From Rhizophagus irregularis (lineage: Eukaryota; Glomeromycota; Glomeromycetes; Glomerales; Glomeraceae): 64,000 bases of DNA. Positions within the stretch are counted from its first letter, which is position 1; every line of letters begins with the position of its first letter. The stretch lies in contig NC_089453.1 of NCBI RefSeq assembly GCF_026210795.1, positions 2,234,501 to 2,298,500 of the forward strand, given 5' to 3'. This document shows positions 44,908 to 57,170 of the stretch, piece by piece. Position numbers and translations under genes: made by a program. A model generated the notes under the pieces. The model was not told the origin of the DNA and did no database searches. It worked only from the letters and a program-made list of their open reading frames with translations.

Positions 44908-47900
44908 CTATTCTGGAATAAGACTTCCATATCTGGATCCCCATGAAGGATCAGTGTTGTCAATCATGTTATATCTTTCACAAAGTTCACCTTTAAGTCT
45001 CCACCAGATTGCACGCATTTTTGCTACATGTTCATCAGATGGTTCTGAGCGAGGAAAGGGAATCCACGATGGATGATATTTAGACAAAAATTCGGTGAGT
45101 GGTAAATAAATTGAATCCTTTTGATATCCCCATCTTCTATCATGGGCTTCATCTTCAGTACATACAATTAAAGTTGGAAACTTTGTATCTCTGCCCTGAA
45201 AACCGGTAAAAGCTGGAAGTAAATGCTTAGATACTTGATGTTGAGTGTGACCATCATCTGGAAGCTCACACTTTGAAGAACAAAGTGGACATCTTGCTGA
45301 ACAACCAAGTTGATTAAAATAAGACATGATAATATTTTTTGTTACCAAATGAGCTCGCATTCTTTCTTTTGTTATAAATCTTTCTGTATTAATCCATATA
45401 GTTTGCATACTTGTAAGACTTTCAATCAAAGATTTACAAAGTAAGTTACAAAAATCGATAGGTTTTTCAATAGTAAAACTTCCATACAAACTATTTGAAT
45501 CTTTTAAAATGTCAGAAAGATCATACTCTGGTACCGATTCCTTCATGTTAATATTATATTTACGTTCCATAAATATTCTTAATGAATTATATTCATAAGA
45601 AATTGATTTCCCAGATAAATAAAGAAAAAAATTTGATAACGGCAATTGATCGTAACTTTGTTTCGGATCAAATAATTCATTCCATTCAGATATGCCTTTT
45701 AATAAACTATCTTTCGTATTTATATAATATTCATCAATTTCACGTAGTATGGATTCTACCAAAATTTCACTATACGTATTATAATCGGTATTAAAAAGAC
45801 TGGACATATATTCTGTTGGATCTTTAAGATATTCTCGAATTGCGTTAATGTTTAATGCACCAAAACTTTGGCTATAGGCATGATTTGTTGCTGTGTGTGT
45901 ATCCATCCAACCTTTTCTTAAATAGATTTGAAGTTTTTGATCTATCATTTTTTCTTTCAGGTCCAATTGTTGTCTAAATGCTGTTAATATATATTTAAGA
46001 ACTTCCTTGGAAAGACTTTCGTTAGAAAAATCTGTTAAAATCTTTTGAAATGATAATAATAATTTTTTTTTCAGGTTATCCAATTTTTCTTTTTGTTGTT
46101 TTTCCCATTCAATAGTATTATTCCTTAACGTCTTATATATTTGTGATCTTAAATATTTCTGTAAATAAAAACAATTGACATTAGAATAATACGTGAAAGC
46201 ATGTAATTTTATCGATAATTATAATATGAATAAATAATTACCTCAAAAAAATCAAGATCAGATTTAAACTCAATCTTATTATTTAATGATTGTGTAAATT
46301 CAAATAGACAGTTACATAATGTTCCAAGCCATTTGATCGCTTGCCCATATTCAATATGTAGAGATAATTTTTGTTTTAGGTCATAAGAAATTCCATTAAT
46401 TGATTGTTTCAATTTACTTTCGATTTCTTCAGCAATTTTTCTTTTGTTCGTATTCTTTACGGTAAAGAAATTAAAATGATAATTTATTTCTATTATATCT
46501 TGAATTTGTTCTACGTCAATACTAATATGTTCTTCTAAAGTTGATGGTTTCTTTATACTTGTCCAAAAATCTCTTTTAAATTTTTCTTTTTCTTTTTGTT
46601 TTGAACCTTGACGAACTGTAGAACTAAAATCATTAACAGCGTTATTAAATGTTACTTGAACATGTTGTTTTAATTTTTCTGATTGTAGTACTATTTGTCG
46701 ATTAAATTCTATTTTATCATCTTCTACCTCTTTCCAAATTTCTTCGAATATTTTTGTACATTCAGCTTCATTCCTTTTTAAATTATTAGTATTTAATCCT
46801 TTGATTTTTTTACCAACTTTTTCTATAGCACAATCTGACAACCAAGAATCTTTATATTCTTGTATTAATAACATCCATTGACCATCTTGTTCTCTTCTTT
46901 CTTCTGCGATCATATTATAAATTAATCTTTTACCTTCTTCTACAATATTAGTATCAAATTGTTCTTGTACTAATTCTGAATAATTTTTTAAATTATCTTT
47001 TGTCCATTTATCTGTAAGTATATCTAATTCTTTTCTAAATTCTGTTTCAATTTGATTCCATTTTGAATAATCTGATTTAATTCTTTTAACATAATAATTA
47101 ATTATAATTTTAGAATTTGTGATAAATTCTGATAATTTATATTCTTTAATATCATTAACAATATTACGCATTTGATGCCATGCTTGTATCGCTTTAAAAC
47201 TTTCAAAATGAAGAAAACTTCCATATGTATTGATTTTACTCCATACGGTTTTCATATATGGAATAAATCCTAAAAAAATTTGAATCACTTTAATAATTAT
47301 ATTTCAAATAATTAATTGTATTTATGAATATCAGATAATTTTAAGTACCTTGTACATTTGTGAATTGTTCCGATGAATTCTTATGTAATAAAGCAGATTT
47401 TAAGATCGATTGTCGTAAACTTGAAATTTTTGCCGGAAATACCTCCTATATAAATAAAAGTATTGATTAATTTGAATTTAATTTAAATAATGACGACTGT
47501 ACGTGCCAGAGATAGGTCACCGTACGCTACATGTTTTTAACACTAGGAGACGGAAACCGTTGTAAGTCCGGAGCGAAAACTAAAATTTGCGATTTCATTG
47601 GGTGGTGACGATCACATGGCGGACAGAGAAATTCACGTGATCGATTTTTTTTCATAGTGCGTAGACATATATTGTCCTTCGCTTCGCTCCGGACAATAAT
47701 CAGAAAAAAAAGAAATGGACTAGTTAACTCAATACTTACGGCTGGTAAATTAACATTTTCGGTTTTACCAATATTGGCGACACGAGGACGAAAATCATCT
47801 TGATAACAACAGAATGCATTTTCTAATAAATGAACGTCTTGTTGTTCAACTGACATAAAATCTTCTAATGTATCTACGCAACCAGGAATCTGTTTAAACA

Positions 47901-50900
47901 TTTTTTTAAGTCCATCAACGATATCCTTAAATGCTGGTTCTTGTGCTTCTATCGTATCAACCATATCACGAAGTACGAAATGTAATCTTGGTTTTGATTG
48001 TCTATGTCTAAGGGCGTCTAAATGCCATGAAGATACTTCCAATATATCACCAATATCTCTTGTTAATCCTTTCGTATTAATTATTACAATTTGTGAACAC
48101 ATTAACGCTAAAAGTGTTATCTTTTTATCAAAACTAGTACGATAAGTAATATATTTTTGAGCGGTTGATGCCATTCCTTCAGAATCAAGAATTAACAAAT
48201 CAATTATTTTTCCGTTAAAATTTGCGGTTCGATAACTCATATACACTCCTTTAGTACTAAAAAAAAAAATTAATAATTTCTTAGTCATCAAGAATAATAA
48301 AATGAATAATGCCGAAAAACGGGGCCGAATTCCTGATTGCCGATCATCCGGACCTGGTTTATTTTTCGGCTAACTATAAAAAGACTCGTTCCAAATGATT
48401 CGTTCTATAAAAAATACTTACCATCTTGAAGCTGAAGTTGCAAATCCGCAATGGAATAAATAATTTAAAAGGGTGGATTTTCCTGAGCTTTCAAGTCCAA
48501 TAACTGAAATTACTATTAATCTTCGTTCAACATTCGTCATCAAGTTACTCAAAACATTGGATAAAAACTTTGTTGGAAGAGAACGTAATGATAAACCATC
48601 GAGTAATTGTAAAGGCTCTCCTTCAAGAATCCATGTTTTATACGCTTCTTGTAAATTTTTTTGATTAACATTATACCTGATTTAAAATAAAGTTGGAAAG
48701 GATTAAATAAATTATCATATCTCATAAATAATCAATAAATTGATATAAAATACTTACAATTGTTTTAATATTGTATTCGTTTCATGATGCTTTAAAATTG
48801 AATTATTTGTTTCAAAGTTGGAATGATTTGAATATTTTAATTCAGATAATATAATAAATTCACGCCAAAAATCATGTATAGAAATATCATTTTGTTCAAT
48901 TATTTGTTTAATTTCAGTTCTTTCAATATCATTATTTGCAAATTGTAATTCACGTAAATATTTTTTAAAATAATCATCAATTTGACAAGAAAAATCCTTT
49001 AATTTTTCTATATTATTCTCATTAATTAATTTTGCAAAATCAATAAAAATTGATAATTGTTCTTTTGTACCAAGTTCTAATTGTTCTTTTCGACATTGTT
49101 GTATTCTATTTAAAATTTCTCCTTCAGACATGAATTTTGAATTTGTTTGTGATTCCGTTGTGGATCTCTTATCATTTAATGCTTCAATCTCATGTTCCAA
49201 ATGAGTCGCACGAAAAATATCTGATCTACTCTCAAATTTAATGAATTTCATTTTAGAAGCGAATAAAGATTCTTCAATTTCACTCTTCCAAATATTTAAA
49301 GATTCTTTATCTTTTGTTGATAATTTAATATATAATGGTGGACAAATTATTTTTGTTCCAGGTTTTGATAATTGTTCCAATACATCATCTTTTTTCTTTT
49401 CAATAAATTGATTTGTATCTTTGACAATTTGTTCAATTTTAATACATTCAGATTTGAAATATGATTCTAATAATTTTTTTATTATCTTTTTACGTTTACT
49501 AAAATGATCATCATTCTTTGATCTACTCCAATATATAACTGATATTTTTGAATTATAAGTATCATTAAGTTTCGGTGTCATGGTTTTAATAAGTAAATTT
49601 AATTCATTAGATGGAGTATTTCCATTAAAATCTTGATCATTTATATGTAAAAACATATAAAATGCGAAACTTGAAAATTTATTAATTAAACTAAGAAAAA
49701 TTTGATTTGGATCTTCTTCAAAATATATTTCAGCTATAGCAACAGGTTTACGTCCATAATTTTCAGAAGCGGGATGAAAAGAAATATCAATTGAACCAGA
49801 TGTAGTAATACTTGGATCATCTTCACGATGTTTACAAATGATTGGATAAAGTTTTTTTGTGAATGGTGAAATTAATTCGCTCGTACTTAAATTAAATGAT
49901 AATAATAGATGATAATCATCTTGTAATGTTAAACTATGTAATTCTCTTAAGACTCGAAGACCTTTTTGATAAAATTCATTTTTATTTGTGAATAATAATG
50001 GGATAGGAATATTTGCTCGAGTAAGTGAAAGTAAGATTTTTGAAAGTGCTTTTTTTGGTACTTTATCCAAGAAAGCTACAAGATAATCCTTTCCCTTACA
50101 ATTGATTAAACGTTTTAATAATTGTGAAGGGTCGTTAAGTTCTTTAGAAATCGAAATTTGTTGAATACAATCCTGAATACGTTGTAATGGAATGGTTCTA
50201 TTAATTATATCTACAATATACGGGAATATATTTCTAAGAATTCCTTGTTTAGGATCCTTTAAGCGAGACACTACTTCAACTTTAAATATTTCTTCGGTCA
50301 ATTCATCAGTTACAAAATTCGTAGCGTCATAATTGATTTCTTCTTTTCCAAAAGCCACACAAAAAAATTCTTCAAGCGATATATCATCTGAAGATTCGGA
50401 TTCGGTTTCTTCATCGGATGAATCATTAGAATCATCAGACATGTTATCATCATATTCATCAATTGCTTGTTCGTTAGAATCAAAATCACGTGAAATTGTA
50501 GGTTGATTCCAATTATCTAAAAATATAAATTGATTAATTATTATCGTTATGGTAAAGATCAAGATAAATTATTCTTACTTGACTCGATATTATTTGAAAC
50601 ATTATGACAAAATGTATATGATTCATAAATTGTAAAATGATTTATCATATTTTTAATTCTATCAAGTTTTTTTGATAATATTTCAGGTACAGATTGTTTG
50701 ATATTCTTTACGTATTCTTCTCTTATTCCATTAAGAATATTATCACTTTTATAATCGAAAGTATGATCAATCTCAAATAATTGAGGGTATTTATTCAGGA
50801 TTGACATGGGATCAGAAGGGTTGATGGACGATAACATATTCTTGGGATGATGTTTATTATAATTATCAACAATGTTGTTGGTAACTAAAATAAAATCAAA

Positions 50901-52207
50901 TAATAAATTAACGTCCCTGAAAATTATTACGCGATCATATTCGGCCAAGGGGAGCCAAGGCAACCTAAAGGAGATGTTCGTTTTTTCAAAGGGTTTGAAA
51001 GAAAAATAAAAAATTTTACCTTTTGAAAGAATATTGTCCATATTCGTTGACTGAAATTTGTACGTGAATCTTTTTTGAAAATTTAACATAGCATTAGAAA
51101 ATTCGTCGAGATTGTTACGAGTGATTTCAAATGGTGCTTGTCCAACGGTAAGTTGCTCGGCTAAGATCGTTGCTGTTGATATAGCAATTCCAAGGTACAT
51201 ACTGGAAAATTGGTTAAATGATACAAATTATGTTCGTTAGTAACGTATAAGAGTTATAATTACATACCGTTAATACCGTATATACTGTATGTACCGTATA
51301 TTTACCTTCTATGCCAAGAATTGCAATTAAATGAGTTAAGTGCCGAATCACCAATTACACATATAAATCGACCATCAAGCTGCTGATAACTTTTATAAAA
51401 TTCTTTGGATACTAATAAGTCGTTAGAACTCTTGGTGATTGAAATTAATTTTTCGTCAACATTAACTTCAAAAAATTCAAAACCATCTCGAATAATATTA
51501 AGAAACCAAGGATTCTTTATCGAATTTAAAGTTGAGTCATCATTAAAATCAATATTATCATATTCAGATTTTGATAAATTTACTTTAAGAAAGTTTTGAT
51601 CATTATCTTGTTCTAAAAAATATCTGGTTTGTAATAATGATAAAATTTCTGTTTCATTATTTTGTAGTTGATTTTTCGTAGTTTGAAAATTAACCTTCAA
51701 TTCATAACTTTTTAAAATAACTTCTTTTTCAAACCGGTAATTATCCTGAAGGTTAACGCTATAACCATCTGCGAGAACCAATAAGTCATATTGGGTACTT
51801 GTAGGGTAAAATCTAAAAAAAAAAAATTAGGAGAAATATTATTAACGCCAATAATCGTGGGACTTATTATAAACATATATAACTTACCTTTTTTTAATAA
51901 CTTGAACAAAATTATTATTGGATTTTAGAATTATTTCCAAAAGTTTATTCTCCAGTTCGTCCATAAAATATGCCGATCGTTCAGCAGAAAAAATTTCTTT
52001 AAAAACAGCTGCGGAAGAAATATAATCAAATATATTTCTGGGAAGACGTAAAAAATCATTTTTATTGACTAAAAAAAGTTCGTTCTTTGAATTATGGGTA
52101 TGAAAAATTGTAATTTTTCCGGAAATATTTTTTGTAACAAAAATTTCAGACAATAAAAGGGCAAATATGAGACCAGAAGGTCCTTCGTTACAAACGACAA
52201 TATGCAT
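44908..52207 (-). CDS. Flavin-monooxygenase-like domain fused to VLIG/GBP-like very large GTPase, 2118 aa
   Basis: Nine exons in phase: 51888-52207, 51306-51812, 50579-51201, 48758-50516, 48422-48676, 47740-48256, 47349-47445, 46242-47269 and 44908-46158 (6357 nt). Residues 1-300 show a degenerate class A flavoprotein pattern: MHIVVCNEGPSGL (first Gly of GxGxxG is Asn), LLVLADG at 117-123, FICVIGDS with Gly261-Asp262, and a helix YLGIAISTATILAEQL. An acidic stretch follows at about 500-530. The GTPase has a P-loop GLESSGKS at 1130-1137, TKGVYM, DSEG at 1179-1182 and INTKG at 1214-1218, fitting the VLIG/URGCP-type large GTPases. A long helical region precedes a C-terminal CSARCPLCSSKC...H-x2-H site (Cys1988-Cys1999). 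Role unknown; interferon-linked functions of animal relatives should not be assumed. Confidence 0.85.
47561..47697. mobile_element. Small inverted-repeat element in GTPase intron 6
   Basis: GTTGTAAGTCCGGAGCGAAA at the left is mirrored by TTCGCTCCGGACAAT at the right, within an intron of 294 bp that is longer than most neighbours. It also contains CGATCACATGG/ATTCACGTGATCG inverted words. The open frame through it is intron read-through. Confidence 0.55.
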
Positions 52208-54406
52208 TTTATTATAATTGTCGTTATAGAAGTTTAACTGTTTTTCTTGTAAAATTTTGTGAAAGTTGAGGACAAAACTTTCTGTTAAAAAAAAAAAAAA
52301 AAAAAGGAATTAAAAAAAAGGAAATTTATAAAAACATTATTTATATATTTTTAAGAAGTTTTTCCGGAATTTAACACGTGTGAATATTCTATATTACATA
52401 TTAATTTATTATTGGCCAATCGTTTATAAAAACACGTTTTTTGTTAAGGTTTTATAATGATAAAATTGGGAGTTCCATTTTGTTTCTCTTATGGCTTTTA
52501 TGGATCAAACCTTAGTCGATCAGGAACGATCTTTCTTTTTTTTGATTAAATTAAAAAATTTTAGTTTAGCTGATCATACTTTATTTACTTTTTGTTTTAT
52601 TTGATTGATTTCGTAAAAGGAAGCACATTTCTTTATTGAGATTTTTGAAATCCTTAAAATTTTGAAATTTCTGGTACTAGTATTGTAGATTTTATGATTG
52701 TTCGATGATATTACTGCGAGTTACATTATATTTACAGTACAAAGTGATCATCATCAACTCTGCTATCGTGATGATCCTGTATCACCATAATGACCATATC
52801 AACAAAATAATATATTTTTAGGCTTGTTCTTTAATAATAAAAAAAAAAACTTATTGCCATGGCTAGTGCTCTACATGAGCCGGCTCAATCCGAGCCACAG
52901 TCTGGCTTGGCTCGGCTTGAAGATCTGCGACAAGCCAAGCCTGAAGTGAGCGCCAAGCTGAGCCATGAAAATCCTGGCTTGAGCTTCTTTTCATATTTTT
53001 AAACAGCGTTGACACTGCGTCAAAATCACGTGATTCATCCGTCGTTTTGTGCGTCGTTATTGAACGTTATACGACGCGTTGCAAAAGTGAGAAAATGTAT
53101 CGCCACTACACTTTTAATTTACCGTAAAAACGATTTCGCTATACCTATTTTACTATTGTAAACATATAGGCAAAACGTAGTGATTTATTTTTTACAACGT
53201 TGTAAACACACTATTTGCATATATATTTAATAAAGCAAACAATGCTATATATTACATTGCTAAATTATACAGTAGCTCTGATTTTATAGGACTCATAATC
53301 CTAAAAAATCATAACTGATAATCTCGATCCTGAAACTCATTATCCCGACACTTATTTTTTTAGACGTAATAATTTTTTTATACCTTGTAATGAGTAATAT
53401 TTCTATTGATATGTAATTATTTCGCAAGAATTAATGTCTTTATTATAAAAATTAATATTTTTTTTTATTACATGTAATTTTGCGACGTATTAATCAAAAA
53501 TTTTATTAATTTTTAATAATAAAATTATTAATTCTCACAAAACATTTTAAAATTATTATATATAATAAAAATAATAATATTATAAAGTTATTACATTTAG
53601 AAAATAATTAAAAAAAAAAATAACAATTTTTGGGAATGTGAATGTATTATAAAGATACTTAATAATATCAGATATTAACATTTTTTGCTAAATATAAAAA
53701 ATATGCCAAAATATTAAATATTAAAGAATAAGTAACTTCTCATTAAAGAGAAAACTTAATTTTTCTTGTTAAAATTTTAAAATTTTAAAAGAGCATGTCG
53801 TTTTATTAAATGTTAAATATTAATAAGAGTTATTTTATTAAATATTAAAGAGCAAATTTTTCTTCTAAATGATATAAAAAAAAAACATTGTACTTAACGA
53901 AGAAAATGTGACGAAACGCGTAATATAAAGTCATGTTGGTCATAATGAATTCGTTATTATCCGTTATCCGAGAGATCCGATCTGTTAATGTATTCTACTG
54001 TATATAAAAAAAAGTAGTTACTATATATTATTTAGGATTTCATATTTTTTTTTAATTGTCATTTGTTACACGTGCATGGAATTTTATCAGTGATGTTGTC
54101 TAAAAATACCAGTATATCGCTTATAAAAAGGGAAGGTTAATATAAAACCATAAATCAGGTCGGATTTATATATGTGATCGGAGACATGCAAATAGAGCTC
54201 ACGTAAAATAAATATAGTGAAAGCGTTTACCTTAAAGAAACAATTGCCTTAAAAAATTGCTTGCAGTAAAAAACATATTTCTTGTGTTTTTTTTTCAATT
54301 TATATGATTTATTAATGTACAAACCAAATATATCACTTAATACTTAAAAAATTTAATGTGAAAAAATAATATTGCACTTTATTAAATATTATGGTAACAG
54401 GTAATG
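52208..54406. other. Intergenic upstream of the GTPase gene
   Basis: Mostly AT-rich. At 52860-52985 a patch of GGCTCGGCTTG / CAAGCCAAGCC words resembles one arm of the foldback elements, without a matching right end. No gene supported. Confidence 0.45.
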
Positions 54407-54776
54407 AAATTCGTGATTCGCGTAACAATCAGAGAAAATTTACGAAATTACTATTCAATTTAGGGGGAAAAAATAAAAAAGTTATTTGCGATTATATCAT
54501 TTTACAGTGATTCAATTTCGATGAACATTTTTATGTCGTGTAGCATTTGGAATCCGATATGCCCCGGGAAAAATTGATTTTGCGATTATCTCACATTCTA
54601 TTGGTCCAATTTCGACGATCTTTTTTTTATTTTATAGAAGGCGTAGAGAGCTACACGACATAAAACTTTCGTCGAGATTGAATTACTGAATCACGAGATA
54701 ATCGCAAAAAACGTTTTTATTTTCTCCCCCAAATTGAATAGTAATTTTCTCCGATTGTTACGCGAATCACGAATTA
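54407..54776. mobile_element. MITE-like element with about 140-bp inverted repeats
   Basis: The left arm (54407-54544) starts AAATTCGTGATTCGCGTAAC and ends in TATGTCGTGTAGC. The right arm (54650-54776) is its reverse complement with about 85 percent identity by eye. The centre repeats the TTGCGATTAT...TTCAATTTCGA phrase a third time. Clean target duplication not seen. Confidence 0.75.
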
Positions 54777-54779
54777 AAT

Positions 54780-55183
54780 TCTAACGAAAAAAAAGATAGT
54801 TTTAAATATTTTTTTTACTTGGCTTAGTTTCCATAAAAATATATTTCAGTATATTTAACGCAAAAGAAAAAGTACATATTCGCATTCAAAATAAAATAAA
54901 AAGTAAATAATAATTCATAATAAAAAAAATAAATAGTAACTCTAAATGAGAGAAAAAAGTATCATTATAATATTTGTAGTACAAAAGCCATATTGTCGAA
55001 TAAATATAAAGTAAAATAAATAGCCGATTAAGGAGTCCTTTTTCAAAACGTCATTTCAAGAGAATTCTGCGCCTTATATCGGCAGTGTAAATATACACAG
55101 ACTCACAAAATCGCTAAAAGCAGATTAACTATATGGAGAATAATCTATTGCTCGATACAAGTTAAAATAAATTTAATAATGAA
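54780..55183. other. AT-rich spacer
   Basis: No gene or repeat recognised. Confidence 0.35.
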
Positions 55184-55681
55184 GAAGATTTATCTGGGAG
55201 ACTTTGGAAGGACGGAATCTTCTAGTTGATATGGAGATCTAGTGCACGTCAAGAGAGTGGGCAAGGCTTGGCGGATAGGTAACGTACCGACAAAATGGAG
55301 TTATATGGGACCCGATTGGATTCTTTTATATTAGGTGGATCGGTAATTTAGTCATAGTTTTAGACTAGTGTAGTTAGTAGGTAGTTATAGATTATATTAG
55401 AATTAGGTTATTAGTTTAGAGATTTTTAGAAGTACGAAATGCGTTTTTGTTTTGTAATGATCTTATTTTATTTTTTGGTGAACATACACTCATCTCGTTC
55501 GTTATGTGATGGGAAATGGTACCACAACTTCATCGTATGTGATGAAGGTTTGGTATGGGGGAGGTGTACGGCTTTAGTTTTACACCAAAATTTAGATCAT
55601 GTTCTCTCATGATGTTTGTATGTTCTTTATCATATAAATAATGAAACTGTTAGCTTTACCAAAATAAATAAATAAATAAAC
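55184..55681 (+). mobile_element. 5'-truncated LINE-type retrotransposon
   Basis: About 500 bp with higher G+C than its surroundings ends in an AAATAAATAAATAAATAAA tail. An 11-bp duplication TTAATAATGAA flanks it (55173-55183 and 55682-55692). A tailed, 5'-truncated insert between target duplications is the mark of target-primed reverse transcription. Only the 3' end remains and no reverse-transcriptase motif is visible. Confidence 0.7.
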
Positions 55682-55692
55682 TTAATAATGAA

Positions 55693-57000
55693 ATTTTTAA
55701 AAAATATTTTGTTTTCTCTACTAAAACTCGTTCAAAAAATGTAATCTCAAACGATGAATCGAATAATTATGATAATTTAGATGAGCTAAATTATTCTTAT
55801 AAAAAATGAATACTTGATACTTGATCAAAAATATGAGCTATGTCCTGATTGACTCGATATATTTTGGGTCAAAAAAAAAAACGTTTCCGCGTTTTTTATT
55901 ACAATTTATATATAAAAATAAAAACGCCGAAACATTTTTTTAACCTGAATTTGGCGTTTTTTCATTAAAAAAAATAATAAAAACATCTTTTTTAATTAAA
56001 AACGTCGAACCTGACATGTTTTCTTTTTTAGTTAAAAATGTTGGGTTTCATATTTTTCCATTAAAAAAATATAATAAACGTTTTTTGATTAAAAAACGTC
56101 AAAGTGGTCAAACTCAACATTTATTATTAAAAAAAAAGAATAATAGACGTTTTTTTTATTTTAAAAAAAATAAATAAACGTTTTTTAATTAAACGTCAAC
56201 CGGTCAACAGGTCGACTTGACCTGACTATTATTATCCCTATTTATAGAAAAAGTCTAACAAATGATTATTTTTATGGATATTATTCCAAAAAACTTGTAT
56301 ATATGATCAACTACTAGTAATAAAAATTTTTTATAGTATATAAATTAAAAAATCATATTTTGTGCAAATATTTATTACATAATCGATTATCAAATGTGAA
56401 GGTGTTAAGGTTATTAAGAAAATTATTTAAAAGGCAAATGTCACTTAAACATGCTGGATATTTCCATATGCATTTTTATTAGGAAAGTTAATATGAACTG
56501 AAAAAAAAAAAATTCTAAAAAAAAATTCTAAAAAATATTTTACAATTTGACCATTAGACTGCCTGTCAGTACTTATTATAAAGTTAAATAATTATGTATA
56601 ATTATACATAATGTCATTTTAATAATATAATTTCTTAAAAAGTTAATAAATAAAATACAATCAATCATTGAAATGAAAATTTTACATTATTATTTATTTT
56701 TAATTTTATACATTGGAAATGTTTATATACTTATACTATTATTTGATAATTTATATTTAATAATTGGAAAAGTTTTGAAAAAAAAAGATTTATTTAAATT
56801 ACAAACTAAGAAATTGGTAAAATATTTACTACTCTAAGAGCCTTAGTGTTTAAATAATTCTAGAAAAAGTGAATACATATATGAATAAAATATAAAAAAG
56901 GAATTATTTAAATTACAAACAAAGAATCTTTGTAAAGTATTTTACTAGTACTCTAGCCTTAGTGTTTAAATAAATCTAAACAACAATTTCTGTTAAATGT
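55693..57000. other. AT-rich stretch with ACGTTTTTT word repeats
   Basis: Between 55870 and 56215 phrases such as AAAACGTTTTTT, AAAAACGTCGAACC and AAAAACGTCAA recur in both orientations, resembling the centre of the element at 42396-42833, and end in GGTCGACTTGACCTGAC. Probably a decayed foldback element. From about 56930 the sequence matches the 3' flank of kinase copy 1. Confidence 0.4.
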
Positions 57001-57170
57001 ATTACATCAAATATCACTTAAAAAGAACTACAAATTCTTGTAAAAACACAAATAATTGGTTATTTTATCTGGTTTAATATCTAAATAATTAATTAAATAA
57101 AATTAATTTCATACAAATATTTGCAAAATTAATTATTTTTATATACTATATTACATACCTATAAATGATT

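Noticed and set aside
47527-47739. C-terminal extension of the GTPase fragment ending at 47527
   Set aside because: This is read-through of intron 6, and a donor GTAAGTATT at 47739 restores phase to the next exon.
48473-48664. Plus-strand protein of 63 residues
   Set aside because: Antisense to the P-loop exon of the GTPase gene, which has splice sites and motif support.
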